A stretch of 24,347 nt of DNA from Opitutia bacterium UBA7350 (GTDB taxonomy: Bacteria > Verrucomicrobiota > Verrucomicrobiia > Opitutales > Coraliomargaritaceae), in contig DKOX01000110.1 in NCBI GenBank assembly GCA_002470925.1, positions 1 to 24,347 of the forward strand, in the 5' to 3' direction. The position numbers were made by a program, and so were the translations under genes. Each line of letters begins with the position of its first letter. Within the stretch, counting starts at the first letter, position 1. Below are positions 8,252 to 17,953 of this stretch, piece after piece. The notes below the pieces were generated by a model that saw only the letters and a list, made by a program, of their open reading frames with translations, was not told the DNA's origin and searched no databases.

Positions 8252-9261
8252 ATTCTATAGGTATCCTCGGAGCGACCGGCGCGGTCGGTCAAGAACTCAT
8301 TAGGTTGTTGCATGAACGCAACGTTCCGATGTCAGACCTGCGCCTGCTTGCGTCTGCCCGTTCAGCGGGCAAAAGTATCAGCTACGAGGGCCGTAGCTGG
8401 GTTATTGAGGAGGCTACCGAGGCAAGTTTCAAAGATCTCGATCTTTGTATTTTCAGCGCGGGCGGTACGCAGTCGAAAGCCTTCGCGCAAGCAGCGGTCG
8501 CGAGCGGGTGCATTGTGGTGGATAACAGTTCCGCGTTTCGCAATGACCCGGAAGTGCCTCTGGTGGTGCCGGAAATCAATCCCGAGGCGCTTGAGGCGCA
8601 CAAGGGCATCATTGCAAACCCCAATTGCTCTACTGCGATTGCCTTGATGGGACTCTATGCCTTGCACCAGGCTTTTGGCCTGAAGCGTTTTATTGCCTCC
8701 ACCTATCAGGCCGTTTCGGGAAGCGGGGCGGGTGGACTCCTCGAACTCGAGCAACAGACCCGCGCCTGGGCGAAAGGCGAGGCTCTACAAAAAGAAGTCT
8801 ATCCGCATCAAATCGCCTTTAACCTCATTCCGCATGTCGATGCTTTTCTGGAGGATGGCTATACGCGCGAAGAGATGAAAATGCGCAACGAGGGTCGTAA
8901 AATTCTTGGCTTGGAAGACTTGGAAGTCACCTGTACCTGTGTGCGGGTGCCAGTCTTCCGGGCGCACAGTATCTCCATCAGCGCGGAATTCGAGGGCCCG
9001 GTTTCGGTGGAGGCAGCTCGTGAAGCGATCGCAGGTTTTGAAGGTGCGGAACTGGTGGATGATCCCGAACAGGGCCGTTATCCCATGCCGCTCGAGTATT
9101 CCGAGGTTGTGCCTTGTGGGGTGGGACGAATCCGACGGGACCGCGTCTTTGAAAACGGTTTGGCTTTGTGGGTGACTGGTGACCAAATCTGGAAGGGCGC
9201 CGCGCTCAATGCGGTTCAGATTGTGGAGTTGTTGCACGATCGCGGCCTTGTGAAGCGCTAG
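8245..9261 (+). CDS. asd: Aspartate-semialdehyde dehydrogenase
   Basis: A 338-residue Asd that reduces L-4-aspartyl phosphate to aspartate semialdehyde with NADPH, the branch point to lysine/diaminopimelate, threonine and methionine. The N-terminal nucleotide-binding loop is GILGATGAVGQELIRLL (6-22). The active-site cysteine is Cys128 in ANPNCSTAI. The substrate-binding part has TYQAVSGSGAGGLLEL (153-168), and the catalytic histidine is His241 in RVPVFRAHSISI. The length is standard. The ATG is chosen because the loop begins at residue 6, and it is immediately adjacent to the opposite-strand start of the L,D-transpeptidase. No Shine-Dalgarno sequence is visible. A small membrane protein gene starts 4 bases after its stop. 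Confidence 0.96.
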   Translation: MAYSIGILGATGAVGQELIRLLHERNVPMSDLRLLASARSAGKSISYEGRSWVIEEATEASFKDLDLCIFSAGGTQSKAFAQAAVASGCIVVDNSSAFRNDPEVPLVVPEINPEALEAHKGIIANPNCSTAIALMGLYALHQAFGLKRFIASTYQAVSGSGAGGLLELEQQTRAWAKGEALQKEVYPHQIAFNLIPHVDAFLEDGYTREEMKMRNEGRKILGLEDLEVTCTCVRVPVFRAHSISISAEFEGPVSVEAAREAIAGFEGAELVDDPEQGRYPMPLEYSEVVPCGVGRIRRDRVFENGLALWVTGDQIWKGAALNAVQIVELLHDRGLVKR

Positions 9262-9265
9262 TCCA

Positions 9266-9688
9266 ATGGAAATCGACTGGCTCAATGATCTTGATGCGAT
9301 CCGGCATTGCGTGGATTTGGGCATGCTCGTGCTGATCTGGCTGGTGCAGCTCACCATTTATCCAGGCTTTGCGCACCTGCGTACGGAGGCCTTTCCGCGA
9401 TGGCATGAATCCTATATGAATCGCATCGGCTTTGTGGTTGGGCCGCTGATGCTGACTCAGCCGTTCTTGATCGGGTTGCAGTTGTGGCTCGAAGCGAACC
9501 TGTTGCATTTCGCGTCGGCGGCGCTGGTAGGGCTCGCATGGCTCGCTACCGCGGTGTTTTCAGTGCCCGCACACCGTAGCCTTCAGAAGTCCGGTTTTGA
9601 CGCAGCGGTGATTCGGCGACTGGTCCTTACCAATTGGATTCGAACCGCGGCATGGACCGGGGTCTTTCTCCTCGGTTTAGGGTCTTGA
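9266..9688 (+). CDS. Small integral membrane protein of unknown function
   Basis: A 140-residue protein I cannot assign firmly. It has about four hydrophobic segments, near residues 16-36, 54-72, 78-98 and 118-138, linked by short charged loops. The first segment runs into WLVQLTIYPGFAHLR, and a short basic loop PAHRSLQKSGFD lies between the third and fourth. The layout recalls small DUF1772-like membrane proteins, but I would not assert that family. It starts 4 bases after asd, so it is probably translated from the same message. Its last 12 bases overlap the end of the convergent malQ gene. Confidence 0.7.
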   Translation: MEIDWLNDLDAIRHCVDLGMLVLIWLVQLTIYPGFAHLRTEAFPRWHESYMNRIGFVVGPLMLTQPFLIGLQLWLEANLLHFASAALVGLAWLATAVFSVPAHRSLQKSGFDAAVIRRLVLTNWIRTAAWTGVFLLGLGS

Positions 9689-11221
9689 TTGGGGCAAGCG
9701 CCCGTAAAGCACGTTCAGTTCCTTAATATAAGCGCTACTCTCTTTTCGAAATTGCAGGAGTTGTTCGGTGTGTACCCGCCATTGCCAGTTTCCCTCTGCT
9801 TGACCTGGGGTGTTGAGGCGCGCCTCAGAGCCAAGACTTAGGAGGTCCTGGAGCGGAAGGATCGCGAGCTTCGCGCTGGAGCGAAGCGCCGAGCGTATCA
9901 AATCCCAGCCAATATTTTCGCCGGAAATCCCATAGTAACGCCGCACATGGTCGCGCGTTTTTGAATCGGTCTGCGCATACCAACCGAGGCTGGTATCGTT
10001 GTCGTGGGTGCCGGTATAGAGCACCGTATTGTGGAGGAGGTTATGGGGTAAATAGGTGTTGTCTGCTTCCCCCCCAAAGGCAAATTGGAGCACGGCCATG
10101 CCGGGTAAGCCGGTCGCCGCCAGCAAGGCTTCCACCTCGGATGTAATAACGCCCAAATCTTCTGCGATAATGCGCGCTTCCGGGTATGCCTTTGCAATTG
10201 TTTGAAAGAGTTCCAGGCCCGGGGCGGGCTCCCAGTTTCCGTCTCGCGCCGTTGCCGCATCTCCCGGCACCGCCCAGTAAGACTCAAATCCTCGAAAGTG
10301 ATCGATCCGGAGGAAGTCGTAGAGTTCGAGGTTTGCCTCGATGCGTTTAAGCCACCAGACGAAGCCCTCTGCTGCGTGCACCGTCCAATCGTAGAGCGGA
10401 TTGCCCCAGAGTTGACCATCCGCTGCGAAATAATCCGGCGGCACCCCCGCCACCGAACGGGGATGACCGTCTTCTTTGAGTTGAAAGAGCACTTGATTTG
10501 CCCAGACGTCGGCGCTGTCCAGCGCCACGAAAATCGGGAGGTCGCCCATGATGCGGACCCCCTTTTTTGCGGCATAGGAACGAAATTTATGGTACTGGGC
10601 GCTGAAGAGATATTGCGCAAAAGCGTGCAGTTCCTTGGCCGCGGCGGCCTCGGCAGGTAGGGTGCGTTTTGCGCCCTGCTTCGCGTCTTTGAACTCCTCC
10701 GGCCAGTCGAGCCAGCACTTTCCTCCGAAATGTACCTTTAAGCCCATAAACAAACTATAGCTGTCGAGCCAGGCGGATTTACTGGAGCAGAATGCTTTAA
10801 AGGAACCGTAATCCAGAACACTGCCAGTCGCGCTCGCCACGAAACGGCGGTGCGCTTTTTCCAAGACCGGCCAGAAATGCTCGTAGAGCGCTCCAAAGTC
10901 ACAGCGTTGCGTGGAAAGTCCGCGCAAACCCTCCAAATCCTCAGGCTTCACCAAGCCTGCCTCAAGCAAAGGGACAAAATCAATCAAATAGGGATTCCCC
11001 GCAAAGGCCGAAAAACATTGATAGGGCGAATCTCCATATCCCGTAGGCCCAAGCGGGCACATCTGCCAAACGCTCAGGCCGCTTTCTGCAAGTAAATCGA
11101 CAAACTGATACGCGCTCTGTCCAAAATTGCCAATGCCGGTGGGGGAGGGCAGGGAGCTTGGGTGCAGTAAGACACCCGCCGCGCGTTCATTGAGCCAATT
11201 ATATAATGGAGCCTCACTCAT
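9677..11221 (-). CDS. malQ: 4-alpha-glucanotransferase (amylomaltase, GH77)
   Basis: A 514-residue GH77 amylomaltase that transfers alpha-1,4-glucan segments between maltodextrins, used in maltose and glycogen turnover in the cytoplasm. The N-terminus has AAGVLLHPSSLPSPTGIGNFG and the diagnostic GDSPYQCFSAFAGNPYLID. Catalytic residues are Asp307 as nucleophile (LRIDHFRGFESYW), Glu354 as acid/base (IIAEDLGVIT) and Asp407 as transition-state stabiliser (YTGTHDNDT). The ATG at 11221 is preferred; the frame opens three codons earlier at a TTG (11230), and GGAAG lies just before the ATG. It is divergent from rpoZ across about 150 bases, where the minus strand carries A+T-rich promoter-like sequence (TAGAAT, TATAAA). 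No other glycogen genes are visible nearby, so it appears to be a stand-alone gene. Confidence 0.96.
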   Translation of the reverse strand: MSEAPLYNWLNERAAGVLLHPSSLPSPTGIGNFGQSAYQFVDLLAESGLSVWQMCPLGPTGYGDSPYQCFSAFAGNPYLIDFVPLLEAGLVKPEDLEGLRGLSTQRCDFGALYEHFWPVLEKAHRRFVASATGSVLDYGSFKAFCSSKSAWLDSYSLFMGLKVHFGGKCWLDWPEEFKDAKQGAKRTLPAEAAAAKELHAFAQYLFSAQYHKFRSYAAKKGVRIMGDLPIFVALDSADVWANQVLFQLKEDGHPRSVAGVPPDYFAADGQLWGNPLYDWTVHAAEGFVWWLKRIEANLELYDFLRIDHFRGFESYWAVPGDAATARDGNWEPAPGLELFQTIAKAYPEARIIAEDLGVITSEVEALLAATGLPGMAVLQFAFGGEADNTYLPHNLLHNTVLYTGTHDNDTSLGWYAQTDSKTRDHVRRYYGISGENIGWDLIRSALRSSAKLAILPLQDLLSLGSEARLNTPGQAEGNWQWRVHTEQLLQFRKESSAYIKELNVLYGRLPQSRP

Positions 11222-11369
11222 GGCTTCCAAGTGTGCTTTTTATATTCTATGGGTCGAGCCGGATTCATCTTCAACCGTTAATTAAGTGCACAAATTGTTA
11301 TTGCCAAACGAGGTTACGGCTTCATTTTCAAGTATTCTTTAATTTCAACCTACAGCGGAGACTACACCT

Positions 11370-11588
11370 TTGAGAGACGACTACCTACAACAAGCACAAG
11401 AAGTCATCACCGATCCCATGATCTTGATCAATGTTGTTTCACGCCGTGCCAAGCAGCTCAAGGGTGGTTACAAACCCTTGATTGAATCGCTCGAGCGGCT
11501 TTCCGCGGAAGACATGGCCTTGCGCGAGATCATCGAAGGTAAGATTACCTACCAGCTCGACGAGACCGAAGACGAAGCGGCAGTTTAG
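11370..11588 (+). CDS. rpoZ: DNA-directed RNA polymerase omega subunit
   Basis: A 72-residue protein with the omega signature: ITDPMILINVVSRRAKQLKGG near the N-terminus, KPLIE, and an acidic C-terminal tail ending ETEDEAAV. Omega helps fold and assemble the beta-prime subunit of RNA polymerase and in many bacteria contributes to the ppGpp site. The start is a TTG at 11370; AGCGGAG about 8 bases before it is a plausible ribosome-binding site, and no ATG or GTG gives the conserved N-terminus. It is followed by smpB after 110 bases, and is divergent from malQ. Omega is poorly conserved, so the family call rests on the N-terminal half. Confidence 0.88.
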   Translation: MRDDYLQQAQEVITDPMILINVVSRRAKQLKGGYKPLIESLERLSAEDMALREIIEGKITYQLDETEDEAAV

Positions 11589-11698
11589 CCTCGCAGCGGT
11601 CACTCGACCCTTTGGCTGGCGGGGATTTCAAGTCCGGCAGGGCGCGTGCTTGCGATTCTGAGTTTGTCCTGCTTAGCTTCGCCCAAACTCCTTTCACC

Positions 11699-12168
11699 GT
11701 GTCTGCTAAAAAAAAGTCCAGCGATTCCCGTTATCGGGAAGTTCGCAACGCCAAAGCCACGCACAATTACTTCGTGGGCGATCGCTTTGAGGCCGGGATT
11801 GTCCTCCTCGGCACGGAAGTAAAGGCGATTCGTGAGGGCAATGCCCAAATCGGGGAATCCTTTTGCCGCATTGAGAAAGGACAGGTCTGGCTCTACAACA
11901 GTCACATTGGGGAATACAAATTCGGAAACCTTCAAAATCACGAACCCCGCCGCAAACGCAAACTCCTCCTACACCGCCGTGAGATCGATAAACTCTTAGG
12001 AGCGATTGAACAGGGCGGCAAGACCCTCGTGCCCCTGCGGGTTTTTATGAAGCACGGTCTCATTAAGGTCGAGATTGCGCTCTGTACCGGCAAGAAACTC
12101 CACGACAAGCGCGAGACCCTCAAACGCAAAGTCGCGATGCGGGAAGCGGAACGCGATATGCGGGGTCG

Positions 12169-12172
<4 letters not shown>
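11699..12172 (+). CDS. smpB: SsrA-binding protein SmpB
   Basis: A 157-residue SmpB, the partner of tmRNA in rescuing ribosomes stalled on broken messages. The oligonucleotide-binding fold is seen in NYFVGDRFEAGIVLLGTEVK, AIREGNAQIGESFCRI, WLYNSHIGEYKFGNLQNHEP and RKRKLLLHRREIDKLLG. The basic C-terminal tail KKLHDKRETLKRKVAMREAER enters the mRNA channel. The GTG at 11699 is chosen because it gives the usual family length (E. coli has 160 residues) and N-terminus; the longer frame from 11612 adds 29 residues without similarity. No Shine-Dalgarno sequence is visible before the GTG. The stop codon interlocks with the alaS stop on the other strand in CTAG. No tmRNA gene is seen in this window. Confidence 0.95.
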
Positions 12173-14904
<2,732 letters not shown>

Positions 14905-14921
14905 GGGAGAGGATTATTGAG

Positions 14922-15111
14922 TTAACCACGAATGGACACGAATAGACTCGAATGTTCAAATGATAAGACGTTCCCACTCAAGTTTTGGGTGCTTGAAGTT
15001 TAAAATAAGGCCAACTTTGAGGCCGGTGATCTCTAGATTAGGCATCTTGAAAACGCCTCTTTTGCAAGCGGGCCTTCAAATTCGTGGTCATTCGTGTCCA
15101 TTCGTGGTTAA
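14922..15111. repeat. 190-bp element with perfect 22-bp inverted ends around a GxxExxY remnant
   Basis: The left end (14922-14943) starts TTAACCACGAATGGACAC and continues CGAAT-like. The right end (15090-15111) is its exact reverse complement, 22 of 22 bases. Just inside both ends further CGAAT units appear (AGACTCGAAT on the left; GACCACGAAT, reading inward, on the right), so each end is a short degenerate tandem of CACGAAT units. The interior encodes the C-terminus of a GxxExxY protein. CACGAAT-type repeats of this style commonly flank GxxExxY genes in environmental bacterial genomes (general knowledge, not checked). The element begins 5 bases after the leuB stop and ends 17 bases before the alaS start codon. 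Confidence 0.75.
14956..15045 (-). pseudogene. C-terminal remnant of a GxxExxY-family protein
   Basis: On the minus strand, 29 codons ending in TGA at 14956-14958 read MPNLEITGLKVGL, then ILNFKHPKLEWERLII. This closely matches the C-terminus of GxxExxY proteins, which typically end with a GLLINFKxPKLEWERxx-type sequence. Upstream in the same frame there are only about ten more sense codons before a stop, so the body of the protein, including its GxxExxY motif, is gone. What is left is a deletion remnant between the inverted repeats of the element. The function of GxxExxY proteins is not established. Confidence 0.65.
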
Positions 15112-15116
15112 AATGA

Positions 15117-16217
15117 TTACAGCTTTTCGAGGATCGCGGCGCCCATTTCTTGGGTGCCGACTGCCTCAAGTCCGAACGCGATGTCACCGGTGCGCACTCC
15201 GGAAGTCACGGCCTTTTTGACGGCGGCTTCGATCGCGTCGGCGGCTTCGTTTTCGCCAAAGCTGTAACGGAGCATCATCGCGGCGGAAAGGATTTGGGCG
15301 CAGGGATTGGCGATGCCTTGACCGGCGATGTCGGGGGCGGTGCCGCCGGAGGGTTCGTAGAGCCCGAAGGGCAAGCCGAGGGAATTGTTTTGCGCGCCGA
15401 GGCTGGCGGAGGCGAGCATCCCGAGGGAGCCACAGATCACACCCATTTCATCGGAGAGGATATCACCAAACATATTTTCGGTGAAGAGGACGTCGAATTG
15501 GTTGGGGTCGCGCGCGAGTTGCATGGCGGCGTTGTCGACATACATGTGGCTGAGTTCAATCTCAGGGGCGTGCGTGGCGAAATATTCGGTGACCACCTGA
15601 CGCCAGAGGACGGAGGTTTCAAGGACGTTTGCTTTATCGACGGAGCAGACTTTGCCGCCCCGGGCTTTGGCGGTATCGATCGCGACTTGCGCGATACGCT
15701 CGATTTCGCCGGTCTGATAAACCATTGTATCGATCGCTTCTTGTTCGCCGTTTTCAAGGGTGGTGGTAGCTTTGGGTTGCCCGAAATAAATCCCGCCGGT
15801 GAGTTCCCGGATGCAGACGATATCGATTCCGTTGGGGATGCGCTCGGCCTTGAGGGGGGAGGCGTCAGTCAATTCGGAATAGAGGAGACCGGGGCGCACG
15901 TTGGCGTAGAGTTTGTAGGCTTGGCGAATGGGGAGGAGGGCAGCGCGCTCGGGTTGTTCCTTGGGCGGGAGGCTTTCCCACTTGGGGCCACCCACCGAGC
16001 CGAAAAGGATTGCTTCACTGCGGTCGCAGACTTCGCGGGTGGATTCCGGAAAAGCGACCCCGTGGTTATCAATTGCGATACCGCCGATGTCGGCGTCTTC
16101 ATATTCGAGCGCAAAGCCGAATTTTTCACCGGCGGCTTTGAGGACATTGAGGGCGACGTCCATGACCTCCGGGCCGATGCCGTCGCCGGGTAATACTGAG
16201 AATTTCAACGTTTTCAT
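15117..16217 (-). CDS. leuB: 3-isopropylmalate dehydrogenase
   Basis: A 366-residue LeuB that oxidises and decarboxylates 3-isopropylmalate with NAD+ in leucine biosynthesis. Family segments are clear: VLPGDGIGPEVMDVALNVL at 8-26, ILFGSVGGPKWESLP near 70-84, YANVRPGL with the substrate-binding arginine, RELTGGIYFGQPK, and the metal-binding stretch DVLFTENMFGDILSDEMG. An adenine-binding SGGTAPDIAGQGIANP follows. The length is standard. The ATG at 16217 has no Shine-Dalgarno sequence. The cupin gene lies 58 bases upstream on the same strand; leuA, leuC and leuD are not in the window, so leu genes are dispersed here. The stop lies 5 bases from the inverted-repeat element. Confidence 0.96.
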   Translation of the reverse strand: MKTLKFSVLPGDGIGPEVMDVALNVLKAAGEKFGFALEYEDADIGGIAIDNHGVAFPESTREVCDRSEAILFGSVGGPKWESLPPKEQPERAALLPIRQAYKLYANVRPGLLYSELTDASPLKAERIPNGIDIVCIRELTGGIYFGQPKATTTLENGEQEAIDTMVYQTGEIERIAQVAIDTAKARGGKVCSVDKANVLETSVLWRQVVTEYFATHAPEIELSHMYVDNAAMQLARDPNQFDVLFTENMFGDILSDEMGVICGSLGMLASASLGAQNNSLGLPFGLYEPSGGTAPDIAGQGIANPCAQILSAAMMLRYSFGENEAADAIEAAVKKAVTSGVRTGDIAFGLEAVGTQEMGAAILEKL

Positions 16218-16275
16218 AAATTTTATAAAGAACGTTGCAGACTGAATTCCTCAGCGCCTGCTTCAAGCCTTTTCC

Positions 16276-16638
16276 TTAGCAGGTTTCAGGATCGATCGTT
16301 GCCACCAGCGCACCGAGAAAGACCAGTTCGGTCTCGCCGGTGTTGCGAATCGCCTGCGTTTCCCCGTCGCGGGTAATTTGCAGGGTGCCGGGAGTGAAGG
16401 GATGTTCCGCGCCGTTATCGACCACCACGCCCTCGCCGGAGAGGCAGTAATAGAAATCCTCCTCGCCGTGATGGGAATGAGAACCCACGCTCGCGCCCGG
16501 TTCGAGGCGCACGAGACCGACGCTCTTAATCGCACTCCCGGGAAATAGATCGAGGAGTTTGTGGGCTGTTATGGTGCCGACCCCGTCCCGCACGTTTTCG
16601 GCCACTTCTGGTATGACGGTATTCACCTTGATAATCAT
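16276..16638 (-). CDS. Small single-domain cupin protein
   Basis: A 120-residue single cupin_2-type beta-barrel. Cupin motif 1 is complete: PGASVGSHSHHGEEDFYYCL gives metal ligands His54, His56 and Glu60. Motif 2, FTPGTLQITRDGETQAIRNTG, keeps the Pro-Gly and the Asn but has Gln95 where the fourth metal ligand histidine normally stands. It may bind metal with three protein ligands or be a sugar- or ligand-sensing protein. The substrate cannot be told from sequence. The ATG at 16638 is the first possible start, with no Shine-Dalgarno. It sits between tRNA-Arg (53 bases upstream) and leuB (58 bases downstream), and may share a transcript with leuB. Confidence 0.82.
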   Translation of the reverse strand: MIIKVNTVIPEVAENVRDGVGTITAHKLLDLFPGSAIKSVGLVRLEPGASVGSHSHHGEEDFYYCLSGEGVVVDNGAEHPFTPGTLQITRDGETQAIRNTGETELVFLGALVATIDPETC

Positions 16639-16691
16639 GCTGCTATTTTAGGCCTAAGTTTCGTGAAGGCTATTAAAAACGCATTTATAAA

Positions 16692-16811
<120 letters not shown>

Positions 16812-16903
16812 TTCCCTCCTCCCGAGCATCGGATTTATACATCCGATGTTTCCGGCTCAATGCTTCGCATTGTCCGGCGCTGTCGGCGCTCCGCGCCTCG
16901 AAC
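16812..16903. other. 92-bp hairpin-rich insert between the 66-bp repeats
   Basis: The stretch contains three hairpins in a row: CATCGGAT/ATCCGATG (8-bp stem, 6-nt loop, 16827-16848), CAATGC/GCATTG (6-bp stem, TTC loop, 16858-16872) enclosed by a further CCGG/CCGG pair (16852-16855 and 16874-16877), and GGCGC/GCGCC (5-bp stem, TCC loop, 16885-16897). On the minus strand the first hairpin and what follows it resemble the anticodon arm and variable region of the adjacent tRNA (CATCGGAT, ATCCGA, TCGGG shared). It looks like an intergenic REP-type repeat or the rearranged body of a second tRNA copy. Confidence 0.6.
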
Positions 16904-16926
16904 CTATCCAACTGAGCTACGCCCAC
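16904..16926 (-). pseudogene. tRNA-Arg 5' fragment (nucleotides 1-23)
   Basis: This is the second copy of the first 23 nt of tRNA-Arg: acceptor 5' strand GTGGGCG, then TA, GCTC and the D loop. It breaks off in the 3' side of the D stem and continues into the hairpin-rich insert. The anticodon, T arm and acceptor 3' strand are absent in order, so it cannot make a functional tRNA. It still carries the same 43-bp upstream flank as the intact gene, so it may still be transcribed. Confidence 0.8.
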
Positions 16927-16969
16927 ATGCAGTGGCGAGAGTGATCCATCGCCGCAATTTGGCAAGATT
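16904..16969. repeat. 66-bp direct repeat, copy 2
   Basis: The second copy of the 66-bp repeat, offset 158 bp from copy 1 with no mismatch. The perfect identity suggests a recent event. The copy ends 30 bases from the stop codon of metF. Confidence 0.93.
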
Positions 16970-16999
16970 AAGTCGACTGCAAGTCTGGGTTGAATCTTG

Positions 17000-17902
17000 C
17001 TACGGGAGCAATCGGTCGGCCTTGAGGCGTTCAATCAACTGGAGCGCGATGCCAGCGCGATTGAGCAGGTATAGATGAAGGCCGGGGGCATCGTTTTTCA
17101 GTAATTCCCGGGCTTGCTCGTGGATCCAATCGAGTCCAACCGCTTCTACCGCGGCGGGGTCGCTACCGGCAGCGGCGAGGGCTTGGTCCAGTGCCTCGGG
17201 CAGGACTGCCCCGCACATCGCGCAGAAGCGTTGGGCTTGTTGGCGGGAGGTGATGGTCAGGAGGCCCGGCAGAATCGGAACTTCGATACCGATGGCGCGG
17301 CAGCGATCCACAAAGTTGAAATAGACCTGGTTGTCGAAAAATAGCTGGGTCGTGATGAAGTCCGCTCCGGCGTCGACCTTGCGTTTCAGGTTTTGCAGGT
17401 CGGTTTCCAAGTTGGGTGCCTGGGGGTGTTTTTCGGGGTAACCTGCGACCGCGACGTTACACTCCGGGTAGTGTTCGCTAATGAGGCTGACGAGTTCGTT
17501 GGCGTGGGCGAGTCCGTGGGGGTGGGGAGTGAAGTCTTGGGCATCTTGGGGCGGGTCGCCGCGGAGTGCCATGATTTGTCTGAGTCCGGCGTCTTTGAAT
17601 TCGGCGATGATCTCTTTGAGTTCATCGCGGGAATGGCCGACGCAGGTGAGGTGGGGCATGATGGTGTAACCGAGATCTTCCTTCAGGCGGCGGGCGTATT
17701 CTAAGGTGCGGCTGCGGGTGCTGCCGCCGGCACCGTAGGTGATCGAGGCAAAGTCTGGTTGGATGGATCGCAATTCCGAGGCGGCTTGCAGGAGTTGTTC
17801 CGCTGCTTTTTCCGACTTGGGCGGGAAAAACTCCACTGAGATGCGCGGCACAGATGCGCTGCAGTCGACAGGATTTGCGAGGGTCATATTACGCATCAAC
17901 AT
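17000..17902 (-). CDS. metF: Methylenetetrahydrofolate reductase
   Basis: A MetF of up to 300 residues, reducing 5,10-methylene-THF to 5-methyl-THF with a flavin, to supply methyl groups for methionine synthesis. The barrel begins ISVEFFPPKSEKAAEQLL, with the catalytic glutamate in VEFFPP. It continues with DFASITYGAGGSTRSRTLEY, PHLTCVGHSRDEL, IMALRGDPPQD, and ADFITTQLFFDNQVYFNFV, in the standard order. Three start codons are possible: 17902, 17896 and 17887. None has a Shine-Dalgarno sequence. The last (MTLANPVD) would leave an imperfect palindrome at 17895-17918 just upstream as a possible operator. The gene is 51 bases after lpxI and is probably the last in the leuS-fecR-lpxI-metF run. Confidence 0.95.
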   Translation of the reverse strand: MLMRNMTLANPVDCSASVPRISVEFFPPKSEKAAEQLLQAASELRSIQPDFASITYGAGGSTRSRTLEYARRLKEDLGYTIMPHLTCVGHSRDELKEIIAEFKDAGLRQIMALRGDPPQDAQDFTPHPHGLAHANELVSLISEHYPECNVAVAGYPEKHPQAPNLETDLQNLKRKVDAGADFITTQLFFDNQVYFNFVDRCRAIGIEVPILPGLLTITSRQQAQRFCAMCGAVLPEALDQALAAAGSDPAAVEAVGLDWIHEQARELLKNDAPGLHLYLLNRAGIALQLIERLKADRLLP

Positions 17903-17918
17903 ATAATGATATCTTGAT
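17895..17918. promoter_or_regulatory. Imperfect 24-bp palindrome at the metF start (possible operator)
   Basis: Outer arms ATCAA and TTGAT flank inner ATAT/ATAT blocks; 20 of 24 positions match the reverse complement. It is A+T-rich in a G+C-rich neighbourhood and covers two of the three possible metF start codons, or lies 8 bases before the third. The shape suits a dimeric helix-turn-helix repressor. Which regulator binds is not known. Confidence 0.35.
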
Positions 17919-17953
17919 ACGTAAAGCTAAAACTCCTCTTTAGGCAGGGGATT

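Noticed and set aside
14960..15220. Plus-strand frame of 86 codons across the leuB-alaS gap
   Set aside because: It is the antisense of the GxxExxY remnant and the end of leuB; no start signal and no family resemblance.
15150..16193. Plus-strand frame of 347 codons opposite leuB
   Set aside because: Antisense shadow of leuB, Gly/Asp/Phe-rich in the manner of reverse-strand artefacts.
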